Of a stretch of DNA of 24,464 bases, positions 1-9,302 are shown in pieces (position 1 is the first letter of the stretch; each line of letters begins with the position of its first letter). This DNA is from Bacteroidales bacterium. GTDB lineage: Bacteria > Bacteroidota > Bacteroidia > Bacteroidales > Bacteroidaceae. The stretch is taken from contig SFPF01000035.1 of assembly GCA_004552155.1 (NCBI GenBank), positions 1 to 24,464 of the forward strand. The letters are read 5' to 3'. The notes beneath the pieces were generated by a model. The model did no database searches. It was given only the letters and a program-made list of their open reading frames with translations, and was not told the origin of the DNA. Position numbers and translations under genes: made by a program.

Positions 1-83
1 TGGGTGGCATTGGAGTGTGCTGTGATTTGAGCCACATAGGTTTCGAGTGGCGAGATATTGTTAATAACCGAGATAGGAATCAT
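1..83 (-). other. Unassigned fragment at left end, open reading frame running off the window
   Basis: These bases do not continue the UMP kinase frame that starts near 84. Read on the minus strand, an ATG at 83-81 opens a frame of 27 codons without a stop, beginning Met-Ile-Pro-Ile-Ser-Val-Ile-Asn-Asn. I do not recognise the protein. It is lower in G+C than the pyrH/frr segment beside it. The likely explanation is a third piece joined by the assembler; a small real gene start cannot be excluded. Confidence 0.25.
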
Positions 84-85
84 AC

Positions 86-373
86 ACTGCGGCAGTGCTG
101 CGGGCGGCGGAGATCAACGCCGACGTCATCCTGCTGGCCAAGAATGTGGACGGCGTGTACAGTGCCGACCCGGTGAAGGACCCTACTGCAGTTAAGTACG
201 ACACCATCAGCTACGACGATGTTCTGGCCCAGCATCTGATGGTCATGGATACCACGGCCACCTCTCTGTCCATGGACAACCACATCCCCGTGCTGCTGTT
301 TGCCCTGAAGGACCCTCAGAACATCATCCGCGCCCTGTGCGGTGAGAACGTGGGTACCATTGTGAAGGAATAA
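86..373 (+). CDS. pyrH: UMP kinase, C-terminal fragment
   Basis: UMP kinase phosphorylates UMP to UDP in pyrimidine nucleotide synthesis and belongs to the amino-acid-kinase fold. About 96 codons remain of a usual ~235-240. The visible part starts in the nucleotide-binding region (Thr-Ala-Ala-Val-Leu-Arg-Ala-Ala-Glu-Ile) and contains the family's LLAKNVDGVYSADP stretch, the YDDVLAQHLMVMD segment and the Asp-Asn-His-Ile-Pro-Val strand, ending with a normal C-terminus. The reading frame breaks at about 84, where upstream sequence no longer matches. It is followed after 56 bases by frr, the standard pyrH-frr pair of Firmicutes. Its wording resembles clostridial (Faecalibacterium-like) proteins, not the Bacteroidetes genes downstream. 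Family assignment is firm; the taxonomic origin is inferred. Confidence 0.85.
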   Translation, partial: TAAVLRAAEINADVILLAKNVDGVYSADPVKDPTAVKYDTISYDDVLAQHLMVMDTTATSLSMDNHIPVLLFALKDPQNIIRALCGENVGTIVKE

Positions 374-413
374 GACTGCGCGTTTGCGCCTCCCCATAAC
401 AGAATGAATGTGA

Positions 414-423
414 AAGGAAGGAC
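414..423 (+). promoter_or_regulatory. Strong Shine-Dalgarno site of frr
   Basis: The purine-rich stretch AAAGGAAGGA lies 6 bases before the ATG at 430. It is a near-ideal Shine-Dalgarno site. Such sites are largely missing before the downstream genes of this window, as expected for Bacteroidetes, so it supports a different origin for this end. Confidence 0.7.
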
Positions 424-429
424 CCCATT

Positions 430-708
430 ATGTTGAAGGACGAGTACAAAGTTTACGAGGAAAAGATGAAGAAGAGCATCGACTCCGTGGCCGCGGACTT
501 CGCCTCCGTGCGCGCGGGCCGTGCCAACGCCGCCGTGCTGGACCGTATCATGGTCGACTACTACGGCAGCCCCACCCCCATCCAGCAGATCGCGGCCATT
601 TCCTCTCCCGATCCCCGGGCCCTGGTCATCTCTCCCTGGGACAGCAAGGCCCTGAAATCCATTGAAAAGGCCATCCAGAACTCCGATTTGGGTATCAATC
701 CCCAGACC

Positions 709-717
<9 letters not shown>
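430..717 (+). CDS. frr: Ribosome recycling factor, N-terminal half, fused in frame to valS
   Basis: Ribosome recycling factor splits post-termination ribosomes together with EF-G. The first ~96 residues are plainly Frr: the helix with SVRAGRANAAVLDRIMVDYYG, the PTPIQQIAAIS strand, the DPRALVISPWD segment and KSIEKAIQNSDLGINPQTDGR. A normal Frr (~185 residues) continues with a Val-Ile-Arg-Leu strand and a Leu-Thr-Glu-Glu-Arg-Arg helix. Here the chain instead changes, without a frame break, into valyl-tRNA synthetase. The start is fixed by the Shine-Dalgarno site and the pyrH spacing. The C-terminal half, which closes the long three-helix bundle, is absent, so this is not a functional recycling factor. 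I infer an assembly join and not a natural fusion. Confidence 0.85.
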
Positions 718-3297
<2,580 letters not shown>

Positions 3298-3321
3298 AAA
3301 CGCTGTCATATTTTATAAAAT

Positions 3322-3859
3322 ATGTCTCACCCCACCACCCAGCAGCAATTTGAACAGGTAATGGCAAACTGCCGCGAACTGTTTTGCAAGAAGCTGCACG
3401 ACTATGGAACGGCGTGGCGCATCATGCGCCCCGAGTCGCTCACCGACCAGATATTCATCAAGGCCGACCGCATTCGCTCCATTCAGATGAAGGGCAAGGC
3501 AATGGTCGACGAAGGCATCGTGCCCGAGTTTGTGGCAATCGTGAACTACGCCATCACAGCTCGAGCACGGCACGGCGCAGGAAGCCGACTTCAACGAGGA
3601 GCAGGCACAGGCGGCTTACGACAAATATGCCAAGGAATGTCTCGAACTGATGCTGCGCAAGAACCACGACTACGACGAGGCGTGGCGCGGCATGAGGGTC
3701 AGCTCTTACGTGGATCTCATTCTTATGAAAATACTGCGCACCAAGCAGATAGAAGACCTCGAAGGGCAGACACTCGTGTCGGAAGGCGTGGCAGCCAACT
3801 ATATGGATATGCTCAACTATGCCGTGTTCGGACTGATTAAGCTGACCATTGAAGAATAA
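3322..3859 (+). pseudogene. DUF1599-family protein, reading frame broken once
   Basis: This is a small protein of the DUF1599 family, also described as a nucleotide-modification-associated domain. Two tandem copies are visible. Copy one has KLHDYGTAWRIMRPESLTDQ and EFVAIVNYAI; copy two has KNHDYDEAWRGMRVSSYVD and ANYMDMLNYAVFGLIKL. The first copy runs in the frame of the ATG at 3322. The second is in the +1 frame and ends at 3859. The switch is at 3556/3557, where a run expected to encode roughly Ala-Ile-Ile-Ala-Leu-Ile-Gln-Leu-Glu reads GCCATCACAGCTCGAG; this fits loss of 11 nt. No slippery heptamer is present, so programmed frameshifting is unlikely. The gene directly precedes the DoxX gene, as in other Bacteroidales. 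Function is unknown; cytosolic location is inferred from the lack of a signal peptide. Confidence 0.8.
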
Positions 3860-4943
3860 AGCAGCACATATAATAATATATTGGGTGGCAACGCTCTGCC
3901 GCCTGCTGCTCGCCGGCACGTTCGTCTTCTCGGGGTTCGTGAAAATCGTAGACCCGCAGGGCATGTGCCACAAGCTCGAAGCCTATGCGCTGGCAATCGG
4001 GCAGACGTTTACAGACAGCGACCTCACGGTGCGCTTCGCAGCCGGCTGCATTGGCGTGTTCGAGTTCGTGCTGGGCATCTACATTCTGCTCGGCATACGC
4101 CGCAAACTCACCACGCGCATCACGTTCCTCTTCATGGCGGCGATGACGGCGCTGACAGTTTGGATATATCTGAAAAATCCCGTGCCCGACTGCGGCTGCT
4201 TCGGCGAGGCGGTGGTGCTGACCAACGGGCAGACGCTGGCAAAGAACATCGTGCTGCTCCTGTGTAGCCTCTTCCTGACGCGCTACCCGCTCTATCTGCA
4301 TCGCCTCATTTCGGAGCGCAACCAATGGGTCATCTCAATTTACGCCTGGGTATACGCAGCGGGCGTGTGCTACGCCTCGTTTCGCAACTTGCCCGTCTTG
4401 GAATTTACGCCCTACACAGTGGGGGCGACCGACGACGGCGGCATCTCGCCCCTGGCAAACTTCTACCTCAATACGCCGCAGGGCGACGACTGCACCTTTG
4501 AGGTGCTGGCCGATACTTCCTGGCAATTCCTCCTCATCGCACCCAACTGCGCCACGGCCGACGACGGCTGCTGCGACCGCATCAACAGCCTCTACGATTA
4601 CTGCGTGGACAAAGGCTACGCGTTCAGAATGGCCACAGCTTCCGCGCCGCAGGACATTTACGACTGGATTGACCGCACAGGAGCCGCCTACCCTATCCTG
4701 CTCGCCGACGAAACGGAACTCAAATCGGCCGTCCGCGCCAATCCCGGGCTTATGCTGCTGCACGACGGGCGCATCGCCGCGCCCACCTCGTCTACCTCGC
4801 CGCTGACCAGGATGCTACTCTGGTTCATCGTGCCGCTCATCATCATCATCTTCCTCGACGGCCTGTGGGTAGGCAGCAAATACTACAAACGGTATAAACT
4901 GCGAAAAAGGATATTTTCAAAACAACAAAACCCAAAACAATAA
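3849..4943 (+). CDS. DoxX-family membrane protein with thioredoxin-like C-terminal domain
   Basis: The 364-residue protein resembles the BT_3928-type family of Bacteroidetes. Membrane segments are seen at about residues 8-32, 62-82, 91-108, 128-148 and 155-176, and a last one at 326-346. The first four form a DoxX/MauE-like module with the motif DCGCFG at 114-119. Residues ~210-310 look like a thioredoxin-like domain: a strand LLIAPNC, a CysCys pair soon after, and a cis-Pro-like stretch before LMLLHDG. A role in disulfide or quinone redox chemistry at the inner membrane is inferred. The TTG start at 3849 overlaps the end of the upstream gene by 11 nt; a GTG at 3885 is an alternative. tpiA follows after 22 nt, so co-transcription is likely. 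Confidence 0.8.
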   Translation: MKNKAAHIIIYWVATLCRLLLAGTFVFSGFVKIVDPQGMCHKLEAYALAIGQTFTDSDLTVRFAAGCIGVFEFVLGIYILLGIRRKLTTRITFLFMAAMTALTVWIYLKNPVPDCGCFGEAVVLTNGQTLAKNIVLLLCSLFLTRYPLYLHRLISERNQWVISIYAWVYAAGVCYASFRNLPVLEFTPYTVGATDDGGISPLANFYLNTPQGDDCTFEVLADTSWQFLLIAPNCATADDGCCDRINSLYDYCVDKGYAFRMATASAPQDIYDWIDRTGAAYPILLADETELKSAVRANPGLMLLHDGRIAAPTSSTSPLTRMLLWFIVPLIIIIFLDGLWVGSKYYKRYKLRKRIFSKQQNPKQ

Positions 4944-4965
4944 ACTTCTAACCATTAAAAAAGTT

Positions 4966-5724
4966 ATGAGAAAAAAAATCGTAGCAGGTAACTGGAAAAT
5001 GAACAAGAACCTGCAAGAAGGCATCGCCCTCGCAACCGAGTTGAACGACATCCTCAAAGCTGACAAGCCCAACTGCGACGTCGTGATCTGCACTCCGTTT
5101 ATCCACCTCGCCTCCGTGGCCGGCATTATCGACCAGAGCGTTATCGGCCTCGGCGCAGAGAACTGCGCAGACAAGGCAAGCGGCGCTTACACCGGCGAAG
5201 TATCTGCCGAAATGGTGAAGAGCACGGGCGCAGGCTACGTAATCCTCGGCCACAGCGAACGCCGCGCTTACTATGGCGAAACGGCTGAAATTCTCAAAGA
5301 AAAAATCAACCTCGCCCTCGCTAACGGCTTGAAGGTGATTTTCTGCATCGGCGAAGTGCTCGAAGAGCGCGAAAGCGGCAAGCAGAACGAAGTGGTTGAA
5401 GCACAGCTCGCCGGCTCTCTCTTCGACCTCACCGCCGAACAGTTTGCTAACATTATCCTCGCTTACGAACCCGTTTGGGCAATCGGTACGGGCAAGACCG
5501 CTACCGCTGAGCAGGCAGAAGAAATGCACGCCTTCATTCGCGGCGTCATCGCCGGCAAGTTCGGTGCAGAAGCAGCCGAGAACGTAAGCATTCTCTACGG
5601 CGGCAGCTGCAAGCCCAGCAACGCTAAGGAAATCTTCTCTAAGGAGAACGTGGACGGCGGCCTCATCGGCGGCGCAGCCCTCAAAGCAGCTGACTTCAAG
5701 GGCATCATCGATGCTTGGAAATAA
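4966..5724 (+). CDS. tpiA: Triosephosphate isomerase
   Basis: This glycolytic enzyme interconverts dihydroxyacetone phosphate and glyceraldehyde 3-phosphate in the cytosol. At 252 residues it has the normal length. Catalytic residues are in place: Asn9 and Lys11 in GNWKMN, His96 in GHSERR, Glu168 in AYEPVWAIGTGKTA (loop 6). The phosphate-binding YGGS and GGLIGGAAL stretches are near the C-terminus. The ATG at 4966 is the only sensible start and begins directly with the conserved MRKKIVAGNWKMN. It sits 22 nt after the DoxX gene; a hairpin follows its stop. The same neighbours flank tpiA in Bacteroides genomes as I recall them. Confidence 0.97.
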   Translation: MRKKIVAGNWKMNKNLQEGIALATELNDILKADKPNCDVVICTPFIHLASVAGIIDQSVIGLGAENCADKASGAYTGEVSAEMVKSTGAGYVILGHSERRAYYGETAEILKEKINLALANGLKVIFCIGEVLEERESGKQNEVVEAQLAGSLFDLTAEQFANIILAYEPVWAIGTGKTATAEQAEEMHAFIRGVIAGKFGAEAAENVSILYGGSCKPSNAKEIFSKENVDGGLIGGAALKAADFKGIIDAWK

Positions 5725-5748
5725 GCACGGCTAAGCAGTAAGATACAT

Positions 5749-5808
5749 CCCTACCCTGCCTCACACAATATTATATATATACGCGCGCGAGGCAGGGTCG
5801 GGATTTTA
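5749..5808 (+). terminator. Hairpin after tpiA, possible terminator
   Basis: The arms CCCTGCCTC (5754-5762) and GAGGCAGGG (5789-5797) pair perfectly. A further CCC (5749-5751) pairs with GGG (5800-5802) across a 2x2 internal loop. The 26-nt loop is A/T-rich and then CG-alternating. Only ATTTT follows, so termination may be weak. It would separate tpiA from the SPOR gene. Confidence 0.5.
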
Positions 5809-5830
5809 CTAAGTATTCTACCCTTTATTT

Positions 5831-6385
5831 ATGAAAACGTTTATCCACGGCCTCATACTTTTGCTGACGCTTCTGCCGCTTACGGCAACGGCGCAAAAGA
5901 ACACGCTGACGCAGGAACTGCGCAAGAACACCGAAGGCGAAGGCAGCGTAGTCATCGTTATGGACGATGCCTTGGAGCGCATCATCAACAACACGCCGCT
6001 CCCTAAACCGGCAACTAAACCGGCAAGCACCCACAACGACAACTCCGCAAAGAACCACGGCGAAAGCCATTCCGCTTCGGTCGACAGCAAGACCTACAAG
6101 CCAGGCAGCCGCAAACGCTATAAGACCTCGGGCTACCGCATACGCATCTTTACGGGCGGCAACTCCAAGAAAGACAAGGAACAGGCGCAAAAGGTGGGCG
6201 AGAAATGCAGGAAGCAGTTCCCGGAACTCTCCGTCTACACGCATTTCGTGTCGCCCCGCTGGGTATGCACCGTCGGCGACTTCAAGACTATGGAAGACGC
6301 CAAAAAATACATCACCCCCATTCGCTCTGCCCGCATTACCTACGAAGTGCGCGTGGTGAAAAGCGAAGTGTTTTTGGTGGAATAA
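5831..6385 (+). CDS. SPOR-domain secreted protein
   Basis: The 184-residue protein has a signal peptide (MKTFIHGLILLLTLLPLTATA, cleaved before Gln22), so it is exported to the periplasm or outer membrane. Residues ~24-60 hold a segment with VVIVMDDALERIINN. A low-complexity, Lys/Ser/Thr-rich linker follows. The C-terminal SPOR domain covers ~100-180: YRIRIFTGGNSKKDKEQA, then VYTHFVSPRWVCTVGDF and the helix MEDAKKYITPIR. SPOR domains bind denuded peptidoglycan glycans, usually at division sites; whether that holds here is inferred. It lies between tpiA and folE, an arrangement I know from Bacteroides. A hairpin precedes it, so it may have its own promoter, though no clear TAnnTTTG box is seen. 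Confidence 0.85.
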   Translation: MKTFIHGLILLLTLLPLTATAQKNTLTQELRKNTEGEGSVVIVMDDALERIINNTPLPKPATKPASTHNDNSAKNHGESHSASVDSKTYKPGSRKRYKTSGYRIRIFTGGNSKKDKEQAQKVGEKCRKQFPELSVYTHFVSPRWVCTVGDFKTMEDAKKYITPIRSARITYEVRVVKSEVFLVE

Positions 6386-6440
6386 CTTAAAATCTCATTC
6401 TTTGGCAATACGCCCCCGCTACATATCTCAAACAACATCC

Positions 6441-7004
6441 ATGCAACCCTCCACAATCGAAGAACTTCAAGGACACTATAAAGAAATCCTGCGGCTGCTC
6501 GGCGAAGACCCGCAGCGCGAAGGATTGCTGAAAACGCCGCTACGCGTGGCAAAAGCAATGCAAGACCTAACGCGCGGTTACTCGACCGACCCTATCGCCA
6601 TACTCAACTCCGCAAAGTTTCAGGAACCGTATGACCAGATGGTTATCGTGAAAGACATTAACTTCCATTCGCTTTGCGAGCACCACATGCTGCCTTTCTA
6701 CGGCAAGGCGCACGTGGCGTACATTCCCAACGGCTACATTACGGGGCTTTCAAAGATAGCCCGCGTGGTGGACGCCTTTTCCCACCGCCTCCAAGTGCAG
6801 GAACGCATGACGCTCCAAATCAAGGACTGCATACAGGAAGCCCTGAAACCGCTCGGCGTAATGGTGGTAGTGGAGGCAAGGCACATGTGCATGCAAATGC
6901 GCGGCGTGGAACAGGAAAGTTCCAAGACCGTTACCTCCGCATTCTGCGGCGCGTTCGACAGAGAAAAAACAAGAATGGAATTTTTAAGCCTTATCGGCAA
7001 ATAA
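6441..7004 (+). CDS. folE: GTP cyclohydrolase I
   Basis: FolE converts GTP to 7,8-dihydroneopterin triphosphate, the first step toward folate. From the ATG at 6441 the protein has 187 residues. Zinc ligands are visible: Cys79 and His82 in the CEHHMLPF signature, and Cys150 in EARHMCMQMRG. The GTP-binding segments GYITGLSKIARVVDAFSHRLQVQERMT and the C-terminal TSAFCGAF are also typical. A TTG at 6402 would add 13 residues, but these have no family counterpart, so the ATG is preferred. It follows the SPOR gene by 55 nt. No hairpin terminator is seen downstream; the next promoter, for tig, begins 57 nt later. Confidence 0.95.
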   Translation: MQPSTIEELQGHYKEILRLLGEDPQREGLLKTPLRVAKAMQDLTRGYSTDPIAILNSAKFQEPYDQMVIVKDINFHSLCEHHMLPFYGKAHVAYIPNGYITGLSKIARVVDAFSHRLQVQERMTLQIKDCIQEALKPLGVMVVVEARHMCMQMRGVEQESSKTVTSAFCGAFDREKTRMEFLSLIGK

Positions 7005-7061
7005 TCACCTGCTTTTTTCCCTACTTTTCAGCCTATCCTATAAGAAAAACGCTAAAAACGT

Positions 7062-7092
7062 TTTGCCTTTAAGCGCAAGTGCATTAACTTTG
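7062..7092 (+). promoter_or_regulatory. Bacteroidetes-type promoter of tig
   Basis: TTTG at 7062-7065 (-33 box) and TAACTTTG at 7085-7092 (-7 box, consensus TAnnTTTG) are separated by 19 nt, which fits the primary sigma factor of Bacteroidetes. Transcription would start near 7099 and leave a ~60-nt leader before the tig ATG at 7160. This also argues against the in-frame upstream start codon at 7106. Confidence 0.8.
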
Positions 7093-7159
7093 CGCCGCAA
7101 AAGTAGTGCAGAAAGCACGAAAGCACAGAATACACAATATATATATTTATAAAAGACCA

Positions 7160-8518
7160 ATGAATATTTCATTTGACAAGACAAGCAACGTCAGCGCAGT
7201 GATTACTATCAACATCGAAAAAGCTGACTACGAAGCAAAAGTAACCAAGAAACTCAAAGACATCACCAAGGTGGCACAAATGCCCGGTTTCCGTAAGGGA
7301 CACGTGCCTGCCGGACTTGTGAAGAGAATGCACGGCGCACAGGTAAAATACGAAGAAGTGAACCGCACGCTCAACGACAGCCTCTTCAACTATATCAAAG
7401 AAAACAAACTGGCCGTGCTCGGCTCGCCGCTCCCCAACGAGCAGCAGGAGACGCAGGACATCGAAAATCAGGAAAACTTCGAGTTTAAGTTCGACATCGC
7501 CCTCGCGCCCGAGTTCAGCATCGAATATTCTGCCAGCGACAAGTTGCCTTACTACGATATTCAGGTTAAGGAAGAAGACATCACTGCCGAAGTGAACCGC
7601 CTCTGCCAGCAGGCCGGCCACCCCGAAAGCGTAGACGCTTACGAGGATAAGGACATCCTGCGCGGCACCCTCGCCGAACTGGGCGAAGACGGACTGCCCC
7701 TCGAAGGCGGCGTGCAGGTGGAAACGGCTTCTCTCATGCCTACTTATTTCAAAAACGACGACCAGAAGGCCATTTTCAACGGCGCGAAGAAGAACGACGT
7801 TATCACGTTCAATCCCGCCACGGCCTACGACAACAACGAAACAGAACTCGCTTCGCTCTTCCGCATCGCAAAGGAAGAAACGAAGAACCACACGGGCAAC
7901 TTCTCTTTCCAAGTGAACGAGATCAGCCGCTTCGTGCCTGCCGAGCTTAATCAGGAACTCTTTGACAAGTATTACGGCGAAGGCGTAGTGAAGAGCGAAG
8001 AGGAACTCCGTGCCAAGATTAAGGAAAACATCAGCAAGGCTTACGAAGGCGACAGCGACTTCAAATTTATGCTCGATGTGCGCAAGCACGCTATGGAGAA
8101 GGTTGGCGAACTCGAATTCCCCGAAGAACTGCTCAAGCGCGTCATCAACAGCAACAAGAAAGACGAGAAGCAGGCCGACATCACCGATGAGGAGTTCAAG
8201 AATACCTTGGAGTCGCTCAAGTGGAACTTGATTACGGAAAAGCTCACGGCTCAGTACGAAATCAAGTACGACGACAAGGAAATCAAAGCCGAAGCCCTCA
8301 ACGCCGCCCGCTATGAGTTTATGCGCTACGGTCTGAACAATATCCCCGACGAATATCTCCAGAACTACGCTTCCGAGATGCTGAAAAAGCAGGATCGCGT
8401 GGAAGGCCTTATCAACAGCCTCCTCCAAAAGAAGCTCTGCGCAGCCTTGAAGAACGTGGTAACCATGGAACACAAGCAAATCTCCGTAGAGGACTTTACG
8501 GAACTCGTTAAAGAATAA
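7160..8518 (+). CDS. tig: Trigger factor, ribosome-bound chaperone
   Basis: Trigger factor binds nascent chains at the ribosome exit tunnel. The 452-residue protein has the N-terminal ribosome-binding domain with the signature PGFRKGHVP (about residues 43-51), a divergent middle domain where the PPIase domain sits in other phyla, and a helical C-terminal domain (from ~280: KSEEELRAKIKENISKAYE). Bacteroidetes trigger factors are known to have this divergent form. The start at 7160 gives MNISFDKTSNVSAVITI, the expected N-terminus; a frame extension to 7106 would begin almost at the transcription start. tig leads the group tig-clpP-clpX, which couples folding and proteolysis. A terminator-like hairpin lies right after it. 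Confidence 0.93.
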   Translation: MNISFDKTSNVSAVITINIEKADYEAKVTKKLKDITKVAQMPGFRKGHVPAGLVKRMHGAQVKYEEVNRTLNDSLFNYIKENKLAVLGSPLPNEQQETQDIENQENFEFKFDIALAPEFSIEYSASDKLPYYDIQVKEEDITAEVNRLCQQAGHPESVDAYEDKDILRGTLAELGEDGLPLEGGVQVETASLMPTYFKNDDQKAIFNGAKKNDVITFNPATAYDNNETELASLFRIAKEETKNHTGNFSFQVNEISRFVPAELNQELFDKYYGEGVVKSEEELRAKIKENISKAYEGDSDFKFMLDVRKHAMEKVGELEFPEELLKRVINSNKKDEKQADITDEEFKNTLESLKWNLITEKLTAQYEIKYDDKEIKAEALNAARYEFMRYGLNNIPDEYLQNYASEMLKKQDRVEGLINSLLQKKLCAALKNVVTMEHKQISVEDFTELVKE

Positions 8519-8550
8519 TACCTGATCCGCTAAGCAAATGGCGGAACGCG

Positions 8551-8607
8551 AGAGAAGAACGATGCTTCTGCCCCACTGTGAGCCGCAGCATCATTCTTCT
8601 CTTTTTT
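8551..8607 (+). terminator. Terminator-like hairpin between tig and clpP
   Basis: The arm at 8551-8566 (AGAGAAGAACGATGCT) pairs with 8587-8602 (AGCATCATTCTTCTCT) with one C-A mismatch out of 16. The loop is 20 nt, and the last arm bases run into TTTTT (8603-8607). This is a textbook intrinsic terminator, yet it ends only 20 nt before the clpP start. Either clpP has its own unseen promoter or the hairpin is leaky and sets the tig to clpP ratio. Confidence 0.8.
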
Positions 8608-8627
8608 ATACTAATACTTTACGCACT

Positions 8628-9302
8628 ATGATGAAAGACGATTTCAGAAAATTTGCCGTCTCGAAATGCGGCATCAATTCTATGGTGGTTGACGATGTCA
8701 TCAAGAGCCAAAACCAATACCTCAACCCTTATATTCTCGAGGAGCGCGAACTGCATGTGACGCAGATGGACGTGTTCTCCCGCCTGATGATTGACCGCAT
8801 CATCTTCCTCGGCACGGCGATTGACGACTATACCGCCAACACCTTGCAGGCGCAGTTGCTCTACCTCGACTCCTGCGACCCCGGCAAGGATATTTCCATT
8901 TATGTAAACTCGCCCGGCGGCTCCGTGTACGCGGGTCTCGGCATCTACGACACGATGCAGTTTATCCAGAGCGACGTTGCCACGATTTGCACGGGCATGG
9001 CCGCTTCGATGGCAGCCGTGCTGCTGGTGGCTGGCGCAGAGGGCAAGCGCTCCGCCCTGCCCCACAGCCGCGTGATGATACATCAGCCGATGGGCGGCGC
9101 ACAAGGACAGGCTTCGGATATTGAAATTACGGCCCGCGAAATACAGAAACTTAAAAAGGAACTTTATACCATCATCGCCGACCACAGCCATACAGACTTC
9201 GACAAAGTGTGGGCAGACTCTGACCGCGACTATTGGATGACAGCAGAAGAGGCCAAGGAGTACGGTATGATTGACCATATTCTCAAGCGCAATGGCAAAT
9301 AA
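8628..9302 (+). CDS. clpP: ATP-dependent Clp protease proteolytic subunit
   Basis: ClpP forms the tetradecameric serine protease chamber that degrades substrates unfolded by ClpX. Counting from the ATG at 8628 (a second ATG follows at once at 8631), the protein has 224 residues. The catalytic triad is Ser127 (GMAASMAA), His152 (MIHQPMGG) and Asp201 (DRDYWMTAEEA). The oxyanion strand YVNSPGGSVYAGL is intact. The frame is open upstream to 8538, but that stretch contains the hairpin and has no family similarity. The N-terminus is longer than in Escherichia coli, which is usual for Bacteroidetes. clpX overlaps the 3' end by 11 nt, indicating translational coupling. Confidence 0.95.
   Translation: MMKDDFRKFAVSKCGINSMVVDDVIKSQNQYLNPYILEERELHVTQMDVFSRLMIDRIIFLGTAIDDYTANTLQAQLLYLDSCDPGKDISIYVNSPGGSVYAGLGIYDTMQFIQSDVATICTGMAASMAAVLLVAGAEGKRSALPHSRVMIHQPMGGAQGQASDIEITAREIQKLKKELYTIIADHSHTDFDKVWADSDRDYWMTAEEAKEYGMIDHILKRNGK

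Noticed and set aside
3545..3570. Programmed ribosomal frameshift in the DUF1599 gene
   Set aside because: There is no slippery heptamer or downstream structure, and a protein segment is missing at the same place.
7106..7159. 18-codon upstream extension of trigger factor
   Set aside because: It would begin at about the transcription start set by the 7085-7092 box and has no counterpart in the family.
8538..8627. 30-codon upstream extension of ClpP
   Set aside because: It spans the terminator-like hairpin and has no resemblance to ClpP N-termini.
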